A DNA stretch of 11,978 nt from Alphaproteobacteria bacterium (GCA_003131925.1 PKWC01000132.1:1025-13002); one strand, 5' to 3'; shown: positions 1-6,385, counted from the first letter of the stretch. The notes: generated by a model not told the origin, from the sequence alone. Numbers and translations: made by a program.

Positions 1-9
1 TTCATGGGT

Positions 10-30
10 GGCCGGGACAACGGCCCGGCC
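10..30. repeat. Intergenic GC-rich hairpin upstream of uppP
   Basis: The arms ggccggg (10-16) and cccggcc (24-30) pair perfectly around a 7-nt loop. There is no T-run, so it is not a classic intrinsic terminator for rightward transcription. This style of 'gatggccggg...cccggccatgac' palindrome recurs between genes of rhizobial alphaproteobacteria (family knowledge), so a dispersed intergenic repeat, or the 3' end of an upstream transcript outside the window, is the likely reading. Confidence 0.5.
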
Positions 31-73
31 ATGACGGAGATATTATGGATCACGCCCAAACCAGGAGCCGCAA

Positions 74-883
74 ATGCATGACGTGCTGAACGCAATCATT
101 CTCGGCATCGTCGAGGGATTGACGGAGTTCCTGCCCGTATCCTCGACCGGGCATCTGCTCGTCACGGAGAAGCTGCTCCAGCTCGACGACAATCGATGGC
201 ACGCCTTCACCATCGTCATCCAGCTCGGCGCGATACTGTCCGTCGTCGCCGTCTATTGGCGGAAATTCTGGCAGGTTCTGGTCGGCCTGCCGAGCGATCC
301 CCTGGCGCGCCGCTTCGCCGCGATGATCATCGTCGCCTTCATTCCCGCCGGCATCCTGGGCGCCACGCTGATCAAGACGATCAATACCGTCCTGCTCAAT
401 CCTTCGCGCGCGCTTCCGGTGATCGGCACGGCCTGGATCGTCGGCGGCATTCTCATCCTCGTGCTCGAGCGCGTCGCGCCCAGGGCGCGTTACACGCAGA
501 GCGACAATCTTCCACTGTGGAAATGCTTCCAGATCGGTTTCTGCCAATGTCTCGCGCTGTTGCCGGGCGTGTCGCGATCCGGCGCCACGATTCTCGGCGC
601 CGAGCTGTTGAGCGTGGAACGCAAGGCCGCGGCGGAATTCACCTTTTACCTGGCAGTCCCCACCATGCTCGGCGCTTCGGTGTTCGAGCTGTACAAGGAA
701 GGCGCGACGCTCACGCGCCACGACGAATCGCTCATCGCGATCGGCTTTGTCGTGGCTTTCGTGGTCGCCTATGGCGTGGTGAGGACGTTCATCGCCTTCA
801 TCGGGCGCTACGGGCTGAAGCCCTTCGGCTGGTATCGAATTGCATCGGGGCTGGCCCTGTTCGCGTTCATCTGGGCGCACTGA
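74..883 (+). CDS. uppP: Undecaprenyl-diphosphatase (UppP/BacA)
   Basis: This integral membrane enzyme dephosphorylates undecaprenyl pyrophosphate to the monophosphate, recycling the lipid carrier of peptidoglycan and other envelope polymers; overproduction gives bacitracin resistance (family knowledge). The 269-residue length is normal. The N-terminal motif carries E14 and E18 followed by PVSSTGH (residues 21-27), and the second active-site motif PGVSRSG (164-170) carries the conserved arginine R168. The rest is a series of hydrophobic segments expected of a polytopic protein. The ATG at 74 is chosen because an AGGAG Shine-Dalgarno sequence lies six bases upstream (63-67). It looks monocistronic. 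Its 3' end overlaps by 17 bp the end of the convergent gene at 867-1832. Housekeeping gene with no sign of transfer. Confidence 0.97.
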   Translation: MHDVLNAIILGIVEGLTEFLPVSSTGHLLVTEKLLQLDDNRWHAFTIVIQLGAILSVVAVYWRKFWQVLVGLPSDPLARRFAAMIIVAFIPAGILGATLIKTINTVLLNPSRALPVIGTAWIVGGILILVLERVAPRARYTQSDNLPLWKCFQIGFCQCLALLPGVSRSGATILGAELLSVERKAAAEFTFYLAVPTMLGASVFELYKEGATLTRHDESLIAIGFVVAFVVAYGVVRTFIAFIGRYGLKPFGWYRIASGLALFAFIWAH

Positions 884-1832
884 CAGGTTCGCGCGGCGGC
901 GACTCGAACTGTCCTTCCCTGCGGAAGCGCCAGAGATAGGCGGGGATGATGGCTTCCACCGTCTCCGGTTCGATGCCGAGATCGGAAAGCGTGGCCGCGT
1001 CCGACGCAACCACATTGTCCTGCTTGAGCAGCAGCACCTGGTCGCGCGTGAGCATCGGCTTCGGCAACAATCCGAGAATGCTTGCCTGCATCATCGCAAC
1101 GGAAAAGGGCAGCGGTATCAGAAACCGGCGGCGTTTGGTCTCCGCAAGAACGAGCCGCATCAACTCCGTGAACGTATAGACGCGCGGACCGCCGAGCTCG
1201 TAGAGGCGCCCCTGCGTCGCTGGATCCGCTATGCAGGTCGTGATCGCCCGCGCGATATCGCCTACATAAACCGGCTGAAAACGCGTGTGACCGCCGCCGA
1301 TCAGGGGAAGCGCCGGCGACAGGCGCGCAAGTGCTGCGAAACGGTTGAAGAAATCGTCCTCCGGTCCGAACACGATCGAGGGACGCAGGATCACGGCCGA
1401 TGGGCAGGTTTCGCGCAGGTGCGTCTCGCCTTCGGCTTTCGTGCGGGCGTAGAGCGAAGGCGATTCTGCGCCGGCGCCGAGCGCGGAGACATGCACAAGT
1501 GCGCTCACGCCCTCCGCTTTGGCTGACGCGGCAATGGTCGCGGGAGCATCCGCATGCAGGCGCTGAAACGTCTGGCGGCCCGTTTCGTACAGAATGCCCA
1601 CGAGGTTGATTGCAGCCGCGGCGCCGTTCATGGCGCGCGCAACGGAATCGGCATCCGCGACGTCGGTTCTGAGAACCTGAATCTGTCCGACATTCCCCAT
1701 TGGCAAAAGGTAATTGGCGAGATTGGGGAAGCGCACGCCGACGCGGATGCGATAGCCGGCGCGGGCCAATGCGCGCACCACGTAGCGGCCGAGGAACCCC
1801 GACCCGCCGAAAACGGTGACAAGCGTGGTCAT
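867..1832 (-). CDS. NDUFA9-like NAD(P)-binding protein (complex I NDUFA9 family, atypical SDR)
   Basis: This 321-residue protein belongs to the extended/atypical short-chain dehydrogenase superfamily. The N-terminal Rossmann motif GGSGFLG (residues 9-15) follows a beta strand, and the fold continues with an acidic TDVAD stretch near 56-60, a VHVSALGA segment (113-120) and Y128-x3-K132, the YxxxK pair of SDR enzymes. A further conserved-looking segment, RPSIVFGPEDDFFNRFA, follows at 150-166. The pattern matches bacterial homologues of the NDUFA9/39-kDa accessory subunit of respiratory complex I. In alphaproteobacteria this subunit is thought to bind NADPH as a structural cofactor; a separate epimerase role cannot be excluded. 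The start is the ATG at 1832; no strong Shine-Dalgarno is visible. It converges on uppP with overlapping stops, and a palindrome lies upstream at 1913-1965. Confidence 0.88.
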   Translation of the reverse strand: MTTLVTVFGGSGFLGRYVVRALARAGYRIRVGVRFPNLANYLLPMGNVGQIQVLRTDVADADSVARAMNGAAAAINLVGILYETGRQTFQRLHADAPATIAASAKAEGVSALVHVSALGAGAESPSLYARTKAEGETHLRETCPSAVILRPSIVFGPEDDFFNRFAALARLSPALPLIGGGHTRFQPVYVGDIARAITTCIADPATQGRLYELGGPRVYTFTELMRLVLAETKRRRFLIPLPFSVAMMQASILGLLPKPMLTRDQVLLLKQDNVVASDAATLSDLGIEPETVEAIIPAYLWRFRREGQFESPPREPVSAPR

Positions 1833-1912
1833 GAAAGGTCGAACCTGAAACTCGTGGGCGCCGTCTTAGCGCCAACGCGCCCGGTTCGGAAGCCGCTACA
1901 TGCACCGGCCCA

Positions 1913-1965
1913 CATGGTTCGACAGGCTCACCATGAGGTCCTCATCCTGAGCTTGTCGAAGGATG
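1913..1965. repeat. 53-bp imperfect palindrome (dispersed intergenic repeat)
   Basis: Two 26-bp arms (1913-1938 and 1940-1965) around a single central T pair with only a few mismatches. The right arm contains 'tcctgagcttgtcgaagga', a sequence I recognise as a very common intergenic repeat core in alphaproteobacteria. It lies between the end of the leftward pair (stop at 1971) and the start of the leftward gene at 1832. As RNA it would fold into a long hairpin, which could stabilise or end the leftward transcript. No T-run follows it. Confidence 0.7.
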
Positions 1966-1970
1966 AACCG

Positions 1971-2267
1971 CTACTCTTCGACGTATTGCCGCTCGCCGCT
2001 CGCGGGCTGGACATAAACAGTGACGGTGCGGCCCGATTCCGCGTCGACGAAGCGTTCGCTGGTGCGCTCCCAGCCGGGCCCGGGCCGCGCCTGTTCGAGA
2101 GGCTTGTAGCGGAAGCGCTCATAGACCACGGCGGCGAGCAGAATGCCGCCCCAGATCAGCAACATGAAGCCGGGTGGATCGGCGCCGAGCAGCAGGCACA
2201 CCGCGCCGGTGCCGAGCGCGGCGAGACTCATGAGCATGAGCACGTTACGCAGCATTGGTCTTTGCAT
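1971..2267 (-). CDS. Small membrane protein of unknown function (98 aa, two predicted spans)
   Basis: I do not recognise a family. Residues about 8-28 and 33-50 are hydrophobic and look like two membrane spans separated by a short polar turn (GADPPG). The tail, about 51-98, is soluble, basic first and then acidic, with WERTSERFVDAESGRTV as its most structured-looking stretch; it ends with VEE. The start at 2267 is supported by a GGAG seven bases upstream; an internal Met at 2255 lacks such a site. The start lies inside the 3' end of the YbjQ gene (23-bp overlap), so the two are probably co-transcribed and translationally coupled. This suggests a shared context, not a known function. Confidence 0.75.
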   Translation of the reverse strand: MQRPMLRNVLMLMSLAALGTGAVCLLLGADPPGFMLLIWGGILLAAVVYERFRYKPLEQARPGPGWERTSERFVDAESGRTVTVYVQPASGERQYVEE

Positions 2268-2586
2268 CCACCGGCTCCAGGATCACCGCGGTGCCGTAGG
2301 CGACAATCTCGCTCATCGTCTGGCCGATCTCCGCGGAATCGAAACGCATCATGATCACGCCGTTCGCGCCCATCACGGTTGCGTTGCGCACCAGCCGGTC
2401 CACCGCGTGACGGCGCGCTTCCTCGAGCAATTGCGTGTATTCGTGAATCTCGCCGCCGACGATCGAGCGCAGCCCCGCCATGATGTTGCCGCCCAGTCCG
2501 CGCGAACGCACCACCACGCCGAAGCATTGGCCCAGCGTCTGTTTCGTCCGGTATCCCGCCACGCCTTCGGTTGTCGCCACGATCAT
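2245..2586 (-). CDS. YbjQ/UPF0145 family protein
   Basis: The 113-residue product has the full layout of the YbjQ (UPF0145) family of small cytosolic proteins, often labelled heavy-metal-binding-domain proteins but without firmly established biochemistry. The segment GLGGNIMAGLRSIVGGEIHEYTQ begins at residue 30, a helix with LLEEARRHAVDRLV follows, then MGANGVIMMRFDSAEIG (72-88) and a closing EIVAYGTAVILEP strand region. The ATG at 2586 is preceded by an AGGGAGG Shine-Dalgarno five bases away, and family members begin with a similar strand. An upstream in-frame Met at 2688 would add 34 residues of non-family sequence and is rejected. It overlaps the downstream 98-residue gene. Confidence 0.9.
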   Translation of the reverse strand: MIVATTEGVAGYRTKQTLGQCFGVVVRSRGLGGNIMAGLRSIVGGEIHEYTQLLEEARRHAVDRLVRNATVMGANGVIMMRFDSAEIGQTMSEIVAYGTAVILEPVDAKTNAA

Positions 2587-2692
2587 GCGCGCCTCCCTGC
2601 TGCCCGAGTCGAGGGCCATTATGGCGGGAAACGGCTTCCCATGCCCAGCGGGTCGAACCAGACAGCCGGCGAAACTTGTCGAAGGCACGTCG

Positions 2693-2873
2693 ACCCCTCA
2701 CCTGCGCCTGAACGGTTTCGACGCCCGTATCTGCATCCCTCTCCCGCAAGGGGCGAGGGGAATCCCGAGTCCTGCATCGACGTCAGGAAATCAGCGCGAG
2801 AAATTCCCTCTCCCCTTGTGGGAGAGGGGTTGAGCGCCATGTCCTCGCAACCGATCAGGCGCAGGTGAGGGGT
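2693..2873. repeat. MITE-like palindromic element with perfect 19-bp terminal inverted repeats
   Basis: Left terminus acccctcacctgcgcctga (2693-2711) is the exact reverse complement of the right terminus at 2855-2873. The similarity continues inward imperfectly. Each half then carries its own hairpin: 2737-2760 on the left and 2806-2829 on the right, the latter with a perfect 9-bp stem (ccctctccc/gggagaggg). The two hairpins are themselves inverted copies of each other. No ORF is credible inside. Sequences of this style are dispersed in many alphaproteobacterial genomes. It fills most of the 2587-2955 gap between ybjQ and the tRNA; no clear target-site duplication is visible. Confidence 0.75.
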
Positions 2874-2912
2874 GGGCAACACGCTCGGATTCTCCATGGT
2901 TCTTTGCTCGCG

Positions 2913-2941
2913 TTGACAGCACGGAGGGGCGCTCCTACACA
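2913..2941 (+). promoter_or_regulatory. Probable sigma-70 promoter of the tRNA-Leu gene
   Basis: A perfect TTGACA -35 box (2913-2918) is followed, after a 17-bp spacer, by TACACA (2936-2941), a weak match to the -10 consensus. Transcription would start a few bases before the mature tRNA 5' end at 2956, a typical short tRNA leader. The -35 box and spacing are strong; the -10 is poor. Confidence 0.55.
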
Positions 2942-2955
2942 TCCCGGCCCGGCGG

Positions 2956-3040
<85 letters not shown>

Positions 3041-3065
3041 CTTGTCCGTCTACGAGTGTCCAGTC

Positions 3066-3144
3066 ACGTCCACGGACGTTCAGAATCCTAGGAAAATAGC
3101 AGCTTTTCTCATCACGCTTGGCGGTGGACGTCCGTGGACGTCCG
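3066..3144. repeat. Inverted 14-bp repeats in the tRNA-integrase gap
   Basis: acgtccacggacgt at 3066-3079 is found as its exact reverse complement at 3128-3141. The second copy lies within two tandem gtggacgtccg units (3124-3144). Each unit is itself partly palindromic. Its place between the attachment site and the integrase gene suggests arm-type integrase or accessory-protein binding sites (inference). Confidence 0.6.
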
Positions 3145-3160
3145 CTTGCATCTGCGCAAA

Positions 3161-3224
3161 TTGACGGTACTTTTGACGGTATCGAGTCACCGACGCCATC
3201 TCGAATACCGTCAAATACCGTCAG
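3161..3224. promoter_or_regulatory. Paired direct repeats in inverted array ahead of the integrase (arm sites or operator)
   Basis: TTGACGGTA occurs at 3161-3169 and 3173-3181. Its inverse TACCGTCAA is at 3206-3214, with a near-copy TACCGTCAG at 3216-3224. The outer symmetry extends through cgag/ctcg. Two tandem half-sites facing two tandem half-sites just before the integrase start is a layout expected of arm-type binding sites or of an autoregulatory operator. Which protein binds is unknown. Confidence 0.65.
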
Positions 3225-3239
3225 AATGGGATGCCGCAA

Positions 3240-4466
3240 ATGCCATTGACCGACATCGCGGTCCGCAAGGCCAGACCCAGAGACAAACCCTTCAAGCTTT
3301 CGGACGCCGACGGCATGTATCTGCTCGTAAAGCCGGACGGCGGACGGTGCTGGCGAATGGATTACCGCTTCGTCGGCAAGCGCGGGACGCTGTCCTTCGG
3401 CATTTATCCGGAAGTGACCTTGGCTGCCGCCCGAGAAAAGCGAGAGATCGCGCGGAAACAACTGACGGCGGGTATTGATCCCGGCCATCAACGGAAGCTC
3501 GACAAGCTGACCGCCGCCACGCGCACCGGGAACACGTTTCGCGCGGTCGCCGAAGAATTAGTGGAGAAAATGACTCGCGAAGGCCGCGCGCCTGTCACGC
3601 TCGACAAGAAGCGGTGGCTCTTGGAATTCGCGTATCCCTACATCGGTAACAGGCCGATAGCCGAGATTACGGCAGTCGAACTGCTGGCGGCGCTCAGATC
3701 AGTCGAGGCGCGTGGCCGATACGAAACCGCCCGGCGCTTGCGCAGCACGTGCGGTATGGTGTTCCGGCTCGCCATTGTCACGGGACGCGCGGAGCGCGAT
3801 CCGACCCAGGATTTGCGCGGGGCTCTGATCGCCCCAAGACCGAAACATCGTGCTGCGATTGTCGAACCAAAGGCCATCGGCGCATTGATTCGCGCCATCG
3901 GCGGATACGAGGGACACGCGACCACGCGGGCAGCATTACAAGTTCTGATGCTCGTGTTTGTGAGACCGGGGGAATTGCGCCAGGCCGAGTGGGGCGAATT
4001 CGATTTGGACGCCGCGCAATGGACGATTCCGGGCGCGAAAATGAAGATGCGTCGTCCGCATCGTGTTCCGCTGTCACGTCAGGCGCTGGCCATCATACGT
4101 GATCTAAATCCTCTCACGGGCAAAGGCCGGTATCTGTTCCCGTCTGTCCGGAGTTATGCGCGCCCGATGTCCGAGAACACCTTGAATGCGGCATTGCGCC
4201 GACTCGGCTACGGCACCGACGAAGTGACAGCCCACGGCTTCCGCTCCATGGCAGCGACACGGCTTAACGAGATGAATCAGTGGTCTTCGGACGCCATAGA
4301 AAGGCAGCTTGCACATCAAGATACGAACAGCGTGCGCCGTGCATATACGCATGCCGCCGAATTCTGGACCGAGCGCGTCGCCATGATGCAGACTTGGGCC
4401 GACTATCTCGACGGACTGCGCTTGAGGGGGCAGGTAGTACCGTTGCGCGTCGGGCAGCTCGGCTGA
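3240..4466 (+). CDS. int: P4-type tyrosine recombinase (island integrase)
   Basis: This enzyme catalyses site-specific integration, and with a directionality factor excision, of the element beside tRNA-Leu. The 408-residue length is standard. Residues about 1-85 form the P4-family arm-type DNA-binding domain (DUF4102), with SDADGMYLLVKPDGG and LSFGIYPEVTLAAAREKR. A SAM-like core-binding domain follows at about 95-180, then the catalytic domain with R242 (FVRPGELR), lysine K267 or K269, H332-x2-R335 (HGFR), H359 (LAHQ) and nucleophile Y369. All catalytic residues are present, so it is probably active. The ATG at 3240 is preferred because family members begin MPLTD; the in-frame ATG nine bases upstream (3231) is possible, and neither has a clear Shine-Dalgarno. 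It reads away from the tRNA. Repeats just upstream may autoregulate it. Confidence 0.95.
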   Translation: MPLTDIAVRKARPRDKPFKLSDADGMYLLVKPDGGRCWRMDYRFVGKRGTLSFGIYPEVTLAAAREKREIARKQLTAGIDPGHQRKLDKLTAATRTGNTFRAVAEELVEKMTREGRAPVTLDKKRWLLEFAYPYIGNRPIAEITAVELLAALRSVEARGRYETARRLRSTCGMVFRLAIVTGRAERDPTQDLRGALIAPRPKHRAAIVEPKAIGALIRAIGGYEGHATTRAALQVLMLVFVRPGELRQAEWGEFDLDAAQWTIPGAKMKMRRPHRVPLSRQALAIIRDLNPLTGKGRYLFPSVRSYARPMSENTLNAALRRLGYGTDEVTAHGFRSMAATRLNEMNQWSSDAIERQLAHQDTNSVRRAYTHAAEFWTERVAMMQTWADYLDGLRLRGQVVPLRVGQLG

Positions 4467-4655
4467 AAGTGGATTGACGGCAGCGGCCTTATGGCGATGC
4501 GAATTCTATTCCTGATATTCCCGCGTTAGATAATCGCGTGCAATGTCCATAATATCGGCAAGAGAGCGCCTCACGGATAGCACCGATCCAACGTCCAGTG
4601 CGGAATCAGTTTGCATTGCGACCTGTGGGGCAACGCCATCCGTAGCCCGGAAACA

Positions 4656-5483
4656 ATGAAGGCAACACGTCGCGAGCGCATCACGAAGAAACGCAACGCA
4701 GCCACGGTCCGCGTGGTTGCCGTGAGACATCCGCCGAAAGGCGATATTTCGTCAGAAGCGCTGGTCGCACGGTCGCCCTATGTGACGGATCACGGCTATG
4801 CGGAATTCTTTCATGCCATCGCAGACCGTATGCCGTCGGACCTATCGAGCTCCAAACCGCAGACGGAAGAAATCATGGAGATTGGCCAAGATATTTGGGA
4901 ATTCATAAAAACAAATCAGCCACCCCTATCCGCCCACGAGATTCCGGTCATGATAACTGTTTTGCTATCGGTACTTCAGGAAAAAATCTTTCAGGGCATT
5001 TATCAGGGATCGAAGCGGAATCCGCTGTACGCCATGGAAGCCTTCGTTACCTTTCAGAATTTTGGTTTGTATCCGCCGTTGTGGACACTCGATTGGCTCA
5101 ACGAAGCCTTCGTTGCGTATATGAACTCGAATGGTGAGAAGCGTCTCGAAAACTTGCTCGGCATTACGCGCAGGAAGGGACAGACCCCGATCTTCAAAGA
5201 GGAGGCTGCCGTTAGAGCAGAGAGCGCCGAGATGCGAGAGATTGGTGGACTGACGATATTCGGAATCTCGATTGACGATGCGGCATTCATGGTCGAACAA
5301 CGCTTGCGAAAATCCAAAATGAAGTGTCCGAACGCCGAAACATTGGCGGAGCGTTTCGTAAAAAGGGGATGGAGCAAGAGCTATAAGCCATTCAAAGCAT
5401 TTGCCAACGCTATGCCACTGGATGCTCGAAAGAATGTGCTGGCGAAATATCCACAAGACGCAATTCCGGAGAAGTTTCGATAG
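4656..5483 (+). CDS. Hypothetical island protein (275 aa)
   Basis: I cannot name this protein. It is visibly richer in A+T than the integrase and the chromosomal genes. The N terminus (1-25) is strongly basic. A hydrophobic helical stretch spans about 95-116. The segment NPLYAMEAF (122-130) followed by GLYPPLWTLDWLNEAF (137-152) resembles a recurring motif in uncharacterised phage- and island-encoded proteins. The C-terminal part (about 205-240; DDAAFMVEQRL then NAETLAERFVKRGW) could be a helix-turn-helix, which would suggest a DNA-binding or replication/regulatory role (inference only). The ATG at 4656 has a weak GGA upstream; a TTG at 4611 would add 15 unlikely residues. The 4467-4655 gap ahead of it shows nothing I can name. 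A perfect hairpin follows at 5504-5528. Confidence 0.75.
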   Translation: MKATRRERITKKRNAATVRVVAVRHPPKGDISSEALVARSPYVTDHGYAEFFHAIADRMPSDLSSSKPQTEEIMEIGQDIWEFIKTNQPPLSAHEIPVMITVLLSVLQEKIFQGIYQGSKRNPLYAMEAFVTFQNFGLYPPLWTLDWLNEAFVAYMNSNGEKRLENLLGITRRKGQTPIFKEEAAVRAESAEMREIGGLTIFGISIDDAAFMVEQRLRKSKMKCPNAETLAERFVKRGWSKSYKPFKAFANAMPLDARKNVLAKYPQDAIPEKFR

Positions 5484-5503
5484 CGGGACGCCCGCGCGAT
5501 CTT

Positions 5504-5528
5504 GGTCTGAAATGCGCGATTTCAGACC
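5504..5528. terminator. Perfect 9-bp hairpin, possible terminator or operator
   Basis: GGTCTGAAA (5504-5512) and TTTCAGACC (5520-5528) pair perfectly around a 7-nt loop, starting 20 bases after the stop of the 275-residue gene and 57 bases before the next start. There is no downstream T-run, so a canonical intrinsic terminator is uncertain. The dyad could equally be an operator bound by the neighbouring helix-turn-helix protein. Confidence 0.5.
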
Positions 5529-5585
5529 CTTCAGTTGATCTCATGGGCATGGTCGCATCCACTTGAACAAAAGTGGAGACAGACC

Positions 5586-5846
5586 ATGCCAGATGTTCAA
5601 GCGTATGACGTGCAATCCTTTGCGAAAGCGTACGGGATTTCACGCGCGCAAGTGTATGTTGAAATAAAATTGGGTCGCTTGCGCATCTTCAAAGTCGGCA
5701 GGCGGACCCTAATCTCGCGCGAAGCCGCCCTGTCGTGGCAGCGCGGGCTTGAAATGGCGATGGAATCCGCGCCAACCGCTCCGGGCAAAGACGCGGACGG
5801 TCGCTTAGTCGAACGGAGCGCTCGTGCCGGGAGCGTTCGGACATGA
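5586..5846 (+). CDS. Excisionase/AlpA-type helix-turn-helix protein (86 aa)
   Basis: This small DNA-binding protein has a winged helix-turn-helix of the MerR-like/excisionase type. YDVQSFAKAYGISRAQVYVEIKLGRL begins at residue 8, with ISRAQVY as the recognition helix, and the wing KVGRRTLISREAALSWQ runs from 36 to 52. The rest is a disordered, charged tail. Proteins of this size and fold next to island integrases often act as recombination directionality factors or as regulators of integrase expression (family knowledge); here that role is inferred from the context. The ATG at 5586 is chosen because GGAG lies seven bases upstream; an in-frame TTG at 5535 is rejected. Its stop overlaps the next gene's start (ATGA at 5843-5846), so the two are translationally coupled. 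Confidence 0.82.
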   Translation: MPDVQAYDVQSFAKAYGISRAQVYVEIKLGRLRIFKVGRRTLISREAALSWQRGLEMAMESAPTAPGKDADGRLVERSARAGSVRT

Positions 5847-6253
5847 ACAGATTCGATAAGGCAGGCAAGCGCACACACCTAGGCACACACTTGGCCACAC
5901 ACCAGTGCACACACGGGTGCACACACCCTGCCAATCGTGCAAAATGTCGGTCGAAACGCAAGAGACGCAGGGTCATCCCTCGCATTTTTTCGAACTTCCG
6001 GCTGGACGAGTTGCTTGTTCAACTCTTGGAAGACGGCGACCCGGAACTGTGCCTGTATGTTTACCGCTTACGCGATGATCGGAAAATTAAGCCCGCTCTT
6101 CTTATAGGCAGGCCATTCCGCGATTTGTTTGATTACCTCCGCGACGAACATGGCGGCGGTTGCTTTTGCATAATGATTCGCCGTGGCAAGAAAATGGAAC
6201 TCTCGGGCGAGATTTCGATTGGACTGCCGCTTAGGCGGCAAACAAATTTCTGA
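5843..6253 (+). CDS. Hypothetical protein (136 aa) with N-terminal Thr-His repeats
   Basis: The function is unknown. Residues 11-30 are five tandem four-residue units beginning Thr-His (THLG, THLA, THQC, THGC, THPA), encoded by a 12-bp DNA repeat array. A very basic stretch follows (36-43). The folded part appears to start near residue 44: a helix with LDELLVQLLEDGDPELCLYVYRL, then PFRDLFDYLRDEHGGGCFCIMIRRGKKM, an acidic helix leading into a GGG turn (104-106) and a beta hairpin. A similar 'GGG...IRRGK...L.G.I.I' pattern occurs in short uncharacterised phage and island proteins as far as I recall. The start overlaps the stop of the helix-turn-helix gene, with GGGAG about eight bases upstream. 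The His/Cys pattern might bind metal (speculative), or the repeats may matter only as DNA. Confidence 0.68.
   Translation: MNRFDKAGKRTHLGTHLATHQCTHGCTHPANRAKCRSKRKRRRVIPRIFSNFRLDELLVQLLEDGDPELCLYVYRLRDDRKIKPALLIGRPFRDLFDYLRDEHGGGCFCIMIRRGKKMELSGEISIGLPLRRQTNF
5871..5930 (+). repeat. Five tandem 12-bp repeats (GCACACACNNNN), iteron-like
   Basis: Five units of exactly 12 bp lie head to tail: 5871-5882, 5883-5894, 5895-5906, 5907-5918 and 5919-5930. The first eight bases are gcacacac in four of them, and ccacacac in the third; the last four bases vary (ctag, ttgg, cagt, gggt, cctg). The array sits in the 5' coding region of the 136-residue gene, shortly after the helix-turn-helix gene. It could be protein-binding iterons, or a coding repeat. 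Confidence 0.85.
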
Positions 6254-6385
6254 CTACGCCGTTTCCCGCAGGAGCTGGCGGATCAATTCTGACGCCTGGC
6301 TCATCGGTAACTGGCCGCGCTGACGAGCGCGCGCCGCGCCGCTTGATCGCGCGCCCTGAAAATCTCGGCGGAGCCCGCAGAAGTG

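Noticed and set aside
50..1015. 321-codon leftward frame opposite uppP
   Set aside because: Antisense of a clear UppP; composition is Asp/Arg/Gly-rich without family signal.
808..1905. Long leftward frame covering the NDUFA9-like gene in another phase
   Set aside because: Arg/Ala/Pro-rich composition typical of GC-rich shadow frames; the 867-1832 frame carries the Rossmann motif.
4506..4730. Leftward 74-codon reading frame in the gap after the integrase, possibly a divergent small gene
   Set aside because: It overlaps the start of the better-supported 275-aa gene by 75 bp, has no visible Shine-Dalgarno and no recognisable motif. A shorter 36-codon form from 4616 is possible but unsupported.
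5871..5930. CRISPR array
   Set aside because: Units are 12 bp with 4-bp variable parts, far too short for CRISPR repeats and spacers, and there are no cas genes.
6225..6240. Hairpin tgccgc-ttag-gcggca as a terminator of the 136-aa gene
   Set aside because: It lies inside the coding sequence, 13 bases before its end, and has no T-run; likely chance in GC-rich DNA.
6327..6355. Two CGCGCGCC copies 20 bp apart as a resolvase res site
   Set aside because: Simple GC-rich tracts expected by chance here; no dyad arms of the kind serine resolvases bind.
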